Below, piece by piece: positions 13,427-24,893 of a stretch of DNA of 64,000 bases. Origin of the DNA: Syngnathus acus (lineage: Eukaryota; Chordata; Actinopteri; Syngnathiformes; Syngnathidae); assembly GCF_901709675.1 (NCBI RefSeq), contig NC_051098.1, positions 7,257,000 through 7,320,999 of the forward strand. The letters run 5' to 3'. The first letter of the stretch is position 1; every line of letters starts with the position of its first letter. The position numbers were made by a program, and so were the translations under genes. The notes under the pieces were generated by a model that was not told the DNA's origin, did no database searches, and worked only from the letters and a program-made list of their open reading frames with translations.

Positions 13427-13766
13427 ATGCACCAAGGAACAAAAATCCAACCTAACCTTCTGTTTGTGCATGGTGAACAGGTGGACACCATCCTGGCCTC
13501 TCTTCTCGCTCTCATGGCCTCTCTTCAATCACTTCAATTCTGCTCTTTCGTTGACACTTGTCCGGAAAACATCACCAAGCCTCATTCCAGCCCCTCGCTG
13601 CCTCCACAAGCAAAAATCAGCTCACATTTGGCGACAAGTCCGAGAAGTGATTCACCGGTTTCTACTAAACGGACTGCTAAGGAAGCCAGAAGATGTCCGG
13701 ACAGCAAGGATATTTCTGTCTCAGCACAAACACATCCTCAAAAACCTGTTCTTGTTGTCTTAAATG
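13427..13766 (+). other. Two overlapping open frames of unknown nature
   Basis: Two plus-strand frames stay open over the same roughly 300 bp. One (117 codons from 13427) is Ser/Pro/Lys-rich near its end. The other (99 codons from 13464) ends in a helical-looking segment with HRFLLNGLLRKPEDVRTARI. The local sequence is more GC-rich than its surroundings. I recognise neither frame. It may be an old retrocopy or transposon remnant, or a chance open region. No splice borders or poly(A) tail settle it. Confidence 0.2.
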
Positions 13767-16700
13767 CGTCATTAATTTAGTCCAAAATAAACATCTGACA
13801 TAAGAGTTTAAAAAAAAGAAATAGCCATTTTTTTTGCTCAGGCGCTGCACAACCTCGTTTCCAAACTCATCGGTTCAAATGTGAGCCGCTGAGGCATGGA
13901 TGAGCAGTCGCACGAGGGAGGACGGCTCAAGGATGCGAGTGTTCTGATTGGCTGGCTGGTTATGGTGTGTGTGTGGGAAGGTCCCTTTGGTAGGCTCACA
14001 GAGAATGGCTGTGCTCAATAAGGGTGGTCCTTCACCTCCTCTCATCCCCCCCCTGGCTTCATCACGCTCCATCCTCCGATTCCTCTCTCACCCTTCCTCT
14101 CTTTCCCATCAATGGGCAGCAAAGCAGATGAAACTAGGCTGCGACTGCATCGTCAAATTAATCATTTTCAGACATAACTACCCCGGCCGGTTAAGCCGGT
14201 GACCTAATTTTACCAAGACGTGTTCTTACATCATGGTCAAAACATCATGCTGAGCTTGTGTGCAGCTGCAGCTGGACCCGCAGAGCGGGGGCACAGCGCT
14301 AACTGATGAGGATCCAAACATTTCCAACAAAACACAGCAGATGTTTCTGAGCATCAACAACCGCTTTGACTAGACATTTTATTAGGTACACTTGCACAAC
14401 CGAATGAAAGTGAAATGGAAAAATAATTACATTTTAAAAGCCAGCTACAACGTTTCATCTTACAACACGCTATGGATACTATTGAACACAAGATTAGACT
14501 GGTCAGCTTGTTGAAGACAAAATCATGTGCAGGGTTCTGACTAAATACATGAACTACTTTTCGTGTAACGGTGGGCTGTATTGTTCATCATTTTATTTTA
14601 TTTGACTGGGTGACGGTCTGTCAAAATATGTCTTCAGGTCAAATTGGTCCGTGGTGCAAAAAAGATTGATTGTGCTGAACTAATATCAATAATGTCACGA
14701 TTATGTTGATTTTGGCTCAACATTCATCACACTACAAACAACTACTAAAAAAAACTTCAGTAGTTCAACATCTACTGTACAGTAATGCCTTGAATAACTG
14801 CAGTTTGTTATTGCCAAATTCAGCTACTACATAATTTTTTTTTTCAGGGAAACACATCCCTGGCTATTTGCTGAAAAACTCACCATGATAATTGATGTTT
14901 TTTTTTCCTTTTATCCTGTAAAATGCCAAATCCCTGTCCCATAGGAAAGTAGTAAAATAGTCAGGTGGAACTATATGTTGAAGTGATACTACTTTATTAT
15001 ATTATTAGTAGTAATAGTATTTTTTTTTTGTTGCTTACTGGTAGCTCACCCGTGAACCTGATGTGCATCTCTATGAGGCTCCAGACTCGAAAGATCAGAT
15101 TATGCTGCGGAAGCAAAGATCTCTCAAACCCCAGACAAATATCGATCATACTGCAATTGAGACAGCGAAGAGCAATGAGGACATCACATCAAAAGACTAA
15201 AAAAGAAACATATAGAACATATGTATCCAAATCTACAAATATACCAGCATCACATTGACCCCTGACCCTTATGTTCTGGAAGAGCACTTTAATCTAGTAC
15301 AAACACTGCCCTCTAGATTCATAATATACCTGATTGAAGGCAAATCAGACATTTCCAGATACTCTATCAGCGAGCCACTTCAACATACATAATTTAGACC
15401 TTGTGTTGCTGTAATAAAGTAATCAATCTTTGTGTGGACCACTTACTCTAGACCTCAAGTACCTGCAGTGAGATCATAAGGAATGCAAACGACAAACGAA
15501 AGGGAGTGCCTAACTCGATTTAATAAAAATATTGTAGATGCACTCATTTTGCTTGCCTTGGTCATTAATGGACTCTGTGTGTGCCTCTTTTATGACAAAA
15601 CATGAGATTTAACTGTGCCGATTGTTAGGACAAAACATAAAAATATAATTCGCAGTATGTATCTTATCAGCATATTTGGGACTACATTCTGATCATTTTT
15701 CATGCCCTCCTATCTTGGCAAACCGCATAATTCCAGCACTATTCCAAAAATAATGCAGATGAGTAATCATGCAAGTGCTTGTTCCTTCTACAGAGGAAAT
15801 CTTTGTTTTACACACACAGTGGAGCTACCTAGACGTTGACGAGGCATTTATGTGCTAATTCTTTGCTGTATTGATATATCAATACAAACTGAATTAAAGT
15901 ATTTCAAAGCTTGTATTCAGCAGGATCTATAAAACTGCTACCAGCTGATTCCATTCTCTGTTCAGACAAACCTGAACAATGCTGCTTTCCGTTATATTCT
16001 CCGGCTAAGATCCAAGGTACAGCTGCTCATTTCACTATGAACTAATATCGTATAATGATGTATATAGTGTACAATAACTAATAAAAAATATACTGAATGT
16101 CTAACTCCAACCACAACAATAAATACCCTGACAGTGTCACTGGGAAAGACCATATTAAATCACTCAAATGTTAAAAAGTAGATTGTGTACAAGGCTTGTT
16201 AATTATTTGAGTCTTAAAGCAACAAAGGCAAATGTCCTGCACTTCTTGGCTGTGGCTAAAAGAGGCGCTCTTGATTCAGTTTCAGTTCGTTGAGCTTTTC
16301 CATGCAAGACTGATGTGAAAACAGAGGCTCGGAAAACTCAGCAAGAGATTCATTCATTATGAATGTTTCATGTAAATGTTAAATTTGCTTCCACTGTTGA
16401 TCAAGGAAATTTAGTCAAATCCTCATATCTGCTGTAACCTAAAAGACACCTAATGTAACCTCTGGTAGGAGTATTTGTTTCATGTAAAAGCATATATGAC
16501 ACAAAAAGTGGTCGGATATGAACATGAATGAAAGCCTTTATGTAATGTGCAGTTGAGTGTGGTCTTCCTAGCTCTGTCAGTACCAATTATGCATGACCGA
16601 CCAGCTAATGCATACCAAAACAGACACGCACCGAACATACAGGCACTCCAAATACAAAATGTCAACTCACTGCCTATTCACAAAACATGCCCACATGAAC

Positions 16701-17359
16701 ACTTTCAATACATGCTATAGTAACAATACTTGACCAGCAGAGTGCACCAAAACAATGCCCAAAGGCTTATTTTACAACCATTCAGAGAATCATTCATCAT
16801 TTAATAAAACCAAGACAAGCACAAAAGATTTGTATTTGATCATCTCAAAATCATCATCTTGGCCTACCTTTTCAGCTTCAACCCCATCACAAGGATACTT
16901 CTGGATATATCATCGGGTGAGTTCACACAAGTTTGCTGCCGAACACACTGACATCTCCACAGCACTGTATCCACAGCTCACAAACCCCCCTTGTTTGTGT
17001 TGTTCCAGCAATCAAAGCCAACAATGGCATTCCATGGCTTGCAACTGCATTGAGTCCACAGGCAAAGCACATTTAGACACATTGCTTGTCACACACAAAG
17101 CCATCAATGTGTGTCAAACATGGAATGGGAGGGCTCGTTTGGGTCGAATGGGACGACAGCGGCAAAGGCGACCATACTGTGCCCCACACCAAGTTTAAGC
17201 CCAACAAATCAGGTCTTGCACACTCACCTGATTTTGTCGGCTGCACTGTCAGACCTGCACATAGGCAAACAGAAGAAAAACAATTGTATTGGTTTAGTGG
17301 AATGGAAACAGGAGTTCAGAATAATCAAAAAGAGATTTTCACATTCCTTCATCACAAAC

Positions 17360-17551
17360 TAGTGATGGGAAATGAAGCTTCAAATTTGCTTCATGAACCA
17401 GTTGTAGTTTTTCCTCTTTGTCTCGACGACACTGATGGTTTAAAGATAGGCGTTTAAGAAATGTCAAGTCAGTGTGCTTTCTGAACAAAAATCCAAGTAA
17501 ATAAATACTACTGGCTCACAAAGCAAATTTGAAGCTTCATTTTCATCACTA
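17360..17551 (+). mobile_element. hAT-like MITE, copy 1, intact
   Basis: A 192-bp non-coding element starts TAGTGATGGGAAATGAAGC and ends with its near inverse, ...GCTTCATTTTCATCACTA. The terminal inverted repeats extend about 40 bp. It is flanked by a perfect 8-bp duplication, TCACAAAC, at 17352-17359 and 17552-17559. Eight-bp target duplications and TAGTG/CAGTG termini are hallmarks of the hAT superfamily. It has no transposase, so it must be mobilised in trans. Related copies are at 24706-24893 and 48150-49411. Confidence 0.85.
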
Positions 17552-18005
17552 TCACAAACTATCACAAAGTTACATCTAAATTTGAACTCTCAAGTTAATT
17601 TGCAATGCCGTCATTTACTGTTATATAAACTGTCATTTACTGTTATATAAATATTTTTATGTCTGTATTCTGTAATGCCACAGCGACGTTTCCTCACAAT
17701 CTGCGGCATCTTCACCGATGAGTCATATTGCATGTCTTGCAAAGTCACATTGTGTTATTATATAATCTGATACACGCAGTTGTACGGATGGAACTGCACA
17801 AGCACATTCCTGACAATGGCAACAAACCGGTCAGCCTCGCTAATACAATCGGCAGCACGAGTACTAATTATCCGGCAGCCTCCTGCAACACCACCATGAA
17901 AATCTATCTGCACATTAAGCATTCAGCAAACTGACTGCAGCGACACAGGCAATAAAAAGTCATGAGAATGCAGCGAGACTAGTGGCAGAAAGTCCGTAAC
18001 AGGCA

Positions 18006-18021
18006 CCCCCCCCCCCCCCCC
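18006..18021. repeat. Poly-C tract (16 C)
   Basis: Sixteen C in a row are followed by CTACCCCCC. The tract sits just beyond the donor of the candidate alternative gramd1b exon, so on the minus strand it is a G-run early in the intron. A G-run near a donor could influence splicing or form a quadruplex. That effect is inferred. Confidence 0.85.
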
Positions 18022-18051
18022 TACCCCCCAGCAGATACGCAGCTGTTTTAC

Positions 18052-18188
18052 CTGCAGAGGAGACATGACATTCCGTGCCCTCTAAAACCGGCCACAGAAC
18101 GCCACTCGCCCTGCAAGAAGCTGCAAAAGCCCCTCGCTAGAAGAGAGGCGAGCAGCCAGGTATCCCATGGGTACTGCTCCGAGTTCAT
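18052..18188 (-). CDS. gramd1b: Candidate alternative first coding exon of gramd1b
   Basis: On the minus strand an ATG at 18188 opens a frame starting MNSEQYPWDTWLLASLLARG. It runs 45 codons and two bases to the donor CTGCAG|GTAAAA. It therefore ends in phase 2, exactly like the two certain gramd1b 5' exons, so it could splice onto the same downstream exon. The surrounding 270 bp is CpG-rich and stays open upstream of the ATG to about 18320, as expected around a first exon. The ATG context is weak. I do not recall this N-terminus from a known isoform. The alternatives are a non-coding first exon, or an unrelated CpG-rich promoter whose open frame is fortuitous. Confidence 0.4.
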
Positions 18189-18634
18189 GCAAGTAGAGAC
18201 GGTGCTAGAATAGCGCGTAGGAAGCGAGACTCCGAGAAAGAAGCGTGCGACGAGAGCACGGAAAGAATAAGTGGAGGTGTGGTAAACCGTGCACTGAGCC
18301 GAAACTGTCACTGGCTGCATTTATGCATCCCAAAATACCATCATACCTTTCAACACTATTTTTATAACACCACCAAAATTTCCCTCCCTAAATCTAATAC
18401 GCGAGGAGCATACTATAAATTCAGAGGAGAAACTGGATTATTTATTGCCCGGAAAGGAAACGTGCCCTCTAGTGGACATTGTAGGTAACAACGTCTAGTC
18501 ATAGTCAGTAAAAGGGTCGTGATTACTCTTCTCATGAAACAGTATCAACATGTGCTCCAGATGATAAGAATCAAACAGAGGACATAATGACCATTTCAAT
18601 AAATGCATAAAAAAATTCAAACACTATTTCTCAC

Positions 18635-18724
18635 CTCTCCTCTCTGATAAATGGAGTCAAGAAACGAGTGGTTTCATCTTCATGGCTACTTTGTTGGCTG
18701 CTTTGCTGGCTACTCTGCTGGCTG
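18635..18724 (-). CDS. gramd1b: gramd1b long-isoform second coding exon
   Basis: The exon is bounded by the acceptor TGACTGCAG and the donor GAG|GTGAGA. It is 90 nt, entered and left in phase 2, and its first base completes the serine split from the exon at 23369-23778. The product is a Ser/Gln repeat (SSQQ units) followed by SSHEDETTRFLTPFIREE. I recall a very similar stretch (SSQQSSQQSSHDD, then TTRFL) in the N-terminal extension of longer GRAMD1B isoforms. The acceptor is a tandem CAGCAG, so use of the second AG would drop one codon. The region is low-complexity, probably disordered and cytosolic, preceding the GRAM domain encoded beyond the left edge. Confidence 0.75.
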
Positions 18725-21700
18725 CTGCAGTCACACAAGAGAAAAGTGAAGTTATTTCACAATTTATTCATGCCTTGAAACATACATGCACCTACAAGCA
18801 AGAAACACAGGTGCAAAATAAAAAATGTACAGCACAGCATCTAGGACACTGAAAATAATATTAACTGCATCTTGTCCCAGTTATGAATGTGGGGTTATTT
18901 TGCATCGCAGCATGGATGGGTCCAGTGGGGCAAAAGTGGAGCATTATCCATCACGCTGGCCTAATTGTGTTGCTGTTACAGCAGAATAACACGCCACAAA
19001 TGTCTTGCCCTGACCAACATACAGGAGATACATTTAATGCACTGGAATGTGACTGCTCTGCAAAACCAAGGACTTTTCATTACAGCCAATAGACACAAAT
19101 AATCATGTTTTCCTACCAAAATCAATAAAAATAACCAAACATAGTACACATATAGAAATGTTGAATATAGTTTTTCTTAAATTGTAGATTGTCATTATTT
19201 AATATGATTTGCCAACTCATTCATGGCGGTTCCTTACATGCACATATCCGAGATTGACACAAGAGGGGGCTACATGACATCTAGGACTAATCTGTACTTG
19301 TGCTGGAAAAACGAGTTTTTGCATAGATTAAGCTAAAAAAAGCAGGATATGGTGTGGGCTCACACTAAATTATTTATTTGTGATGTAGAATTAATGAAGT
19401 AGCACTTTCAACATGACAGCATGGAGGCATAACCTATATAACATGATACTGGCATCCATAACCAATAGAGAACAAATAAGAATTGTGTTAATCATATATA
19501 ATTAATGAATTCGTTCTTGAAGCAGTTAAAAAAAATGTATCACCCCACCAGCATCGGTGCTGTCTGAAGAAGAACAGGACAAAGTAAACTGAGCTAAACC
19601 CATAAAGATCTCCTCCACACATTCTTAATCTATTCAGTACAACAATGTTGGCAAAACTGACATTCAGCATATTCAAAGAGAGAATTTCCCAAAACATTGA
19701 AAATGTAAAAACCAAACAATCAATTGAATTAAGATAAAGGAGTAAAATGACAATTCCTAGCTGAATTGGTGTATATTTTAAAAAGTACAGAGAAGACAGT
19801 ATTTGAAATTTAACTTGGGTTTTGAATTTAAATCAACCAAAAGTGGATCTACTTTGTATTTTAGTATCACACATGTCCGCTCATTGCCATGCAACAATGC
19901 CCATCTGCCCTCATGCATGCATTTAGTCAATGTCTATTATCAGCTGCTAACTTCATTAATACTGTATTAATTCTTTTTAAACAATAATGCATTTCTACAA
20001 AATGATCACCATCTGGTCACCTGCTAGAGTTTCAATTCACATCCTCCACGTTCTTGTAGCATTTGGGGAAGCCTTCCAGAATTTCAGAGAACTCATTGAT
20101 GATGTCTGCCCAGTACCTAAGACTCTCTTTTGGGAGGCACAAGTTGCCCCCTGGTGTTAAAGCCTTGCCTGTTAAAGGAATTGAACTTTAACTGAATACA
20201 AAACCGTTCGTTGCTTGTAAGTCATTAATGATTCTGAGTCAGCGGTTGGGTCATTCAAGTCACACTCTTTTAAATGACCTTCCTAATGATGGACTAGCAA
20301 GGAATATTTATAATCAAACTGCTGATCTGCTTTCATCTATAGAAGCTCGACAAGATGCTCATTGAAATACTACTGCAGATAATTTTGACCAATACATTTC
20401 AAATGCTTTGCGTATATAAAAAAATAATATTGAAATGTTTACATAAGTTAGGGCAATGAAGTTCGAGTGAAAATGCAGTAGTACCTATTTCTGAAGAATT
20501 ATCTAATCCTGTTTAAAATTTTCACTATAGATTCAAGCACAGCACAGCACACTGAAAAAATATACCCAATTCAAAAGGATTGCAGATTTTAAAGTACAGG
20601 ACAGATTGTCTCGTGGAATAATAACATTTTATACGTGTCTGGTTGAAAAACAACCAATACTCAATTACATTTTGACCAATGTGTACCCATAGGGTCCCAC
20701 AGCAATAAGATTCAAATCTTTCATTTAGTATGTTCTCAAATACTCACAGCTTGGTCACTGAACTCACAGTCTGTCTACATCAGTAACCTTTGTAAAGCAA
20801 AAGAAGCCAAGTATTCCATTAACTATATGCAAGGACTCATAATGTTTGTATATTAACCTTGCCGTTTAAAGACCAGTCATCATAGGTAAAGTTGCATAAC
20901 CACATAAACTCCGTAAAAGTTTGGACACTGTTAGAACACTTTACACATATGACTTTGCACACAGAAAAAAAACTTTTACATTGTTATTCTAACGTCATAA
21001 TTCTATTTTGTTTTAGAATTGTTATTGTTATTATGAAAGCAGACTATTGTCTCCATTATGGCATTATGATCTAACCTTATCTGAGAAGAAATGGGGGGAC
21101 ACTTAGAGCAGCCATTGAATGGTCTCTCTGCATGCAAGTATTTATGAAATTGTGGCCCTCGTTTTCCCAAAATGTTTGTCCTGTCTCTTCTCTACTACTT
21201 AAGGTTGTATTGTTGTCTTAACACATCGGTAATGCTGGTAACTCGTTACAATAATAGCTGACAAGTAATTAGTTACCTAAGGCGTTAAGTTTAATTTAAG
21301 TTACTATCCAAAGACTAAATGCAATACTTTGTGACAAAATACAGATAGTCAACTGTTTATCCTCAAGGAAAACAATAGCAAATAGTTGCCACTAGGCTGC
21401 AGAACTGAGTATCATGAGGCGCAAGTCATTCAATCACCGCGCAAAATTTAGCCACAGTACATGCATGATTTGCACATGCAGCAAAACTAATCGTTAAAAT
21501 AAAATAAAGCAGGTAAAACGCAACGTTTTGCTCACCAACAGGCACCCAGCAAACAACTGTAGATTATGGAACATAAAACATAAAAAAGATTGACATATGA
21601 GGTGGGATGACGTCACCGACGCCCATCGTCTGGGGGGAGTGACGACACGTTTTCAGCACCGAGATGTTCGTGTTTTCAAGCCAATACGGTCACTTTGTTG

Positions 21701-23368
21701 AGTCATGCCCTGTGGCAGCTACAGATGATGATATTAAGGGTGGTTGTACACTCTTAACTATAGTGGTACAGTAATAATACATATAAAAAAAAAAAAATCG
21801 AAAGTAGCAATAATATTGCTAGTCCCTAATAATTAATATCTAATTAATATCTAATTAATGTCTCTAGCACCACATCCCACAATGCATTGTGATTCACAAA
21901 TAATACAGCAATGTATGTAAGATTCATTGTACAGGAATTTGCTAGTGAACACATTATTGTCAACCCTCTGATAAAACATAAAGTAGTTATTCAGAGGCTG
22001 GAACATATCAATCGCATTTTTGTTTATTTAAATGGAAAGATTTCTTGCACAGAGCCACACAATGCATTACATGGGTTAACCGAGGTTCCACTGTAATTGT
22101 TTTCTAAATACCAGCCATTTTCAGACCCCTTTTTACACTAATTCTAAATAAATAAATAAAAGAAGTATAAATAAGTACCAGTGAGTGAACGTGTGGTGTC
22201 TGACAAGACATATAAATCTGTCTTGGAGAGTGGATGAGTTAATTTGTTACAAATTAGACTAAAAAACCCTCAAAAGATACCTGAGAATAAAAAAATAAAT
22301 AAAAATAAAACCCAAAAACCATCCCACAGGTTAGCAATGCTGATTGGATAGAAAATAATTCTGAATGCACAGCAGTAAAATGTGTTCTCACAGTGGAACA
22401 TCGAAGAACCATTAATGTGTGGATAATTTATGACCCTATGACCGGATTCTTAAAAAATATGCTGTCTAAATGGCACCTTGCTTTCTGTCAAAGTACTAAG
22501 CTAAAAAAAAGATTTCAAGATGAGGGGATGGAGGCCTGTGCTGATGGTCCACTGGCTATAATGACAGTTTCTTACTCAGAAATGATGCCTCTGGGGATAT
22601 GGAATCTTAGAAATAAGACAAGCAATTGAAGGTGTGAGTAATGAACCAATTACTGTAAGTGGCCTCAGAGGATTTAGCACAGCTACCTGGCACACATTCC
22701 ATATATCATCTCAAATCAGACTGAAAGGGAGCATCTGTCAAAAATGCACTGAATATGCTCTTGTGCTTGATTTGTCTCGGTTCAATGACGCAATCTATTT
22801 TATCGTTTTTTTGTTTGTCCATAATATATAAAGTCCCCTTTGGATCCAAAGAGGAATGTCTCGTCAATAATTCATTACGGTGGACAAACTGAGACCGAGT
22901 TTGTTTACCTTATCTTCTGAATTGATGTCATCAATTTAAGAACACATGTCCTGCTCATCTCTGAGAAAACATTTAACAAAAAGGCATCCAAGAGGAGGCC
23001 AAATATGAACATTATCTGATATAACAACTGTACCACTGATGTACAGATGTTTTCTCGTTATTGATCAGAAATGAAATACTTTCTGTTCCAAAGCATATCT
23101 GGCTGAATTGTGTACGTATTATAAAAGTTGGGCAGCACTGCATCATATTAGGAACTGGTAAAATATTCATTGCTTTGAACATAACAAAATCTTAATTAAA
23201 GTCATGGTGTTTCATAATGCATAGCAATAAAAAATGTTGAAAGAAGTTTGAATGTGACAAATTAGCAAAGCTGATAAAGCGTGTGATACATTAGTCCAAG
23301 CAGCATGGATTAAGGCGATGCAGCCCTTGTGGGAAAAGGAAAGCTGTGTAGGGAAGGCCCATACCAAC
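18725..23368 (-). other. gramd1b: gramd1b intron between long-isoform exons 1 and 2
   Basis: The 4.6-kb intron is defined by donor AG|GTTGGT at 23368 and acceptor TGCAG ending at 18725. It contains a strong coding-like terminal exon on the same strand at 20032-20168 that does not belong to gramd1b as I know it. A CRE-like TGACGTCA sits at about 21608. Tandem TAATTAATATC units lie near 21826-21860. The rest is AT-rich and shows nothing else I can support. Confidence 0.6.
20032..20168 (-). CDS. Unidentified coding-like terminal exon
   Basis: On the minus strand a strong acceptor (TTCCTTTAACAG) is followed by two bases and then 44 codons and a TGA stop at 20032. The reading is KALTPGGNLCLPKESLRYWA, then DIINEFSEILEGFPKCYKNV, then EDVN. 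Codon choice is typical of vertebrate genes (AAG, GAC, ATC, TTC, CTG, GTG), and the peptide has an acidic amphipathic helix. The upstream exon would end in phase 1. I cannot name the family. It lies inside a gramd1b intron on the same strand, so it may be an alternative 3'-terminal exon, the last exon of a nested gene, or a decayed gene fragment. The opposite strand is also open here with less convincing codons. Its first exons were not found. Confidence 0.5.
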
Positions 23369-23778
23369 CTGCTCTCACTGCCTTGCTCCTTCTTCTCTCT
23401 GACTTTCAGCCACTTCCTCAACAGGAAACGCTTCCGTCGTGGAGAGGCACTGGGCGTAGAGCAGCGAGACCAAGAAGAGGGAGCATCTTCATCACTGGAT
23501 GGCGTGATCTCAATGGATGGCAGCTGAAGGTATTCCTTGGAGCCAGAGTGCGAGCGAGCCTTGAGGTGACCGCCGCTTAGCTGTCCCGCTTCCAGTGATC
23601 TCTCAGTGGGGACGTTCCTCATGCGGCGCATCTTGAAACGTTTACGGCGAAGCGTCGGGGTCGAGGAGCTGGACCTCATGGAGCAATCCGATACGGTGTT
23701 GTTACCTCCTTCGGAGTATGCTGGCGCATCATTTGGAACACTCACTTGGAGTGAAGGAGGTCTAAGTGTGTCACTCAT
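23369..23778 (-). CDS. gramd1b: gramd1b long-isoform first coding exon
   Basis: The start ATG at 23778 is in a strong Kozak context (CACCATGA). It opens 136 codons and two bases to the donor AG|GTTGGT at 23368. The product starts MSDTLRPPSLQVS, contains a basic block (TPTLRRKRFKMRRMRN) around residues 40-55 and an acidic SSDED patch near residue 94. It ends with a second basic block (RRKRFLLRKWLKVREKKE). There is no signal peptide or membrane segment. The junction to the next exon is seamless in phase and gives a Ser/Gln-rich run. The assignment to the extended GRAMD1B N-terminus rests on this junction, the recalled RKW..VRE / SSQQ pattern and the clmp neighbour. The two basic blocks could aid membrane or phosphoinositide contact, which is inferred. 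The exon also carries plus-strand open frames, which are shadows. Confidence 0.75.
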
Positions 23779-24527
23779 GGTGACGATAATACTTCACTAC
23801 GTCAATTCAAGAGTGACACTACTGGCGCTTGAAAGGGTTGGAGGGAGTAGGCACAATTTCTATCCTTGCCTATTTGGCGGTCCTCACGCTGCTTCCACTG
23901 TCCTCCTGGTGCACTGTTTAAGTCCTTTTCAAACACCAGCCGGTAGACTGAAGTAAGAGTCCTGATAGGAGCTATCTGAGGTCTGACTAGTCCGTTTATT
24001 GATATGCCTCTATTTTGTGGGTGGCTGGCTGAAAGACTGAAGAGCAATCTTATGGTACAAAATTTAACCTCTCGGGCTGGGTGAGGAGAAGGCTGTGTTA
24101 GATAACAAAAGGGACTTTTGTTCCGAGTAGCAGATGAAACATGTATAAGGCATGTCAGGGAGTGTAACCAAATCCCTGGTCTTTTCTAGGGACCGGCAGG
24201 CCAAGTTACACACTCAGCCTTTGGTTAAGACCTTGCTGCCAAAGCTGTCACCTTTGCTTTTTCTGCTAACAGTAATACAGAAGGCACTGTTAATACATAT
24301 GTTGCTGTAGTTTAAAGTCACTGAGGTTGTTTGATGAGGTTATTGTGATGTTGATGCTGGATGCTGCAGGCTGGGTTTGAGGTCCAATCTTGTGCTCCAG
24401 GGTATCATTGTCTCCACGCAGTTATGGCCTAAGGGTTAGAGGGAGGTGATAGGACTGCAGGGAACAGGAAAGTCTGAGGGTGATGATGGCCAAGTTAAGC
24501 ATAATACACACAACATACAAGACAGCC

Positions 24528-24581
24528 ACACACTCACAGTCACACACACACAGTCACACACACACACACACACACGCACGC
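24528..24581. repeat. (CA)n microsatellite, interrupted
   Basis: CA units interrupted by AGT and CG are seen directly. Confidence 0.9.
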
Positions 24582-24705
24582 ACCATTAATTCAATCACAG
24601 AGAAAGGAGGGAACATTATGAATGGATGTAAAAAGTTACACACGCCCACATGGTCGTATCCCGAACCAGCTGTCTAAAGCCACCACCATTTACCAGCCCA
24701 AATGC

Positions 24706-24893
24706 TAGTGATGGGACAATGAAGCTTTGAATTTGCTTCATGAATCATTTTTGTATTTTACTTCTTGAGATGCAACACTGAGCTGAAAGCACACTGACTT
24801 GGCCATTCCTTATACTAACAGTGCCATCTAGAGGAGTCAAAAAACCTCAATTGGTTCATGAAGCATATTGAAGGCTTTATTGTCCAAGCACTG
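24706..24893 (+). mobile_element. hAT-like MITE, copy 2, complete
   Basis: This 188-bp relative of copy 1 starts TAGTGATGGGACAATGAAGC and ends ...GCTTTATTGTCCAAGCACTG. It is flanked by a perfect 8-bp duplication, CCAAATGC, at 24698-24705 and 24894-24901. The interior shares 'gctgaaagcacactgacttg' and 'acagtgccatctagagg' with the other copies. The two ends have diverged from each other more than in copy 1, so this is probably an older insertion. Confidence 0.8.

Larger units (their letters stand above)
5342..18051 (-). other. gramd1b: Long gramd1b intron between alternative first exons
   Basis: About 12.7 kb with no confident exon of gramd1b. It contains a dispersed-repeat fragment at 6.3 kb, a spliced-looking plus-strand segment at 8.8 kb, a possible hAT remnant at 10.5 kb, overlapping open frames at 13.4-13.8 kb and a complete hAT-like MITE at 17.4 kb. 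A 20-bp unit is tandemly duplicated at about 17611-17650. Other open frames, for example 9596-9922 and 16755-17198 on plus, have no recognisable motif and are probably chance. Confidence 0.5.

Noticed and set aside
16755-17457. Overlapping 147- and 123-codon plus frames
   Set aside because: Two frames open together with no motif, and the second runs into a MITE, so neither is supported as a gene.
23318-23956. Plus-strand open frames opposite the long gramd1b exon
   Set aside because: They are antisense shadows of a GC-rich coding exon. The minus strand has the Kozak start, splice donor and family match.
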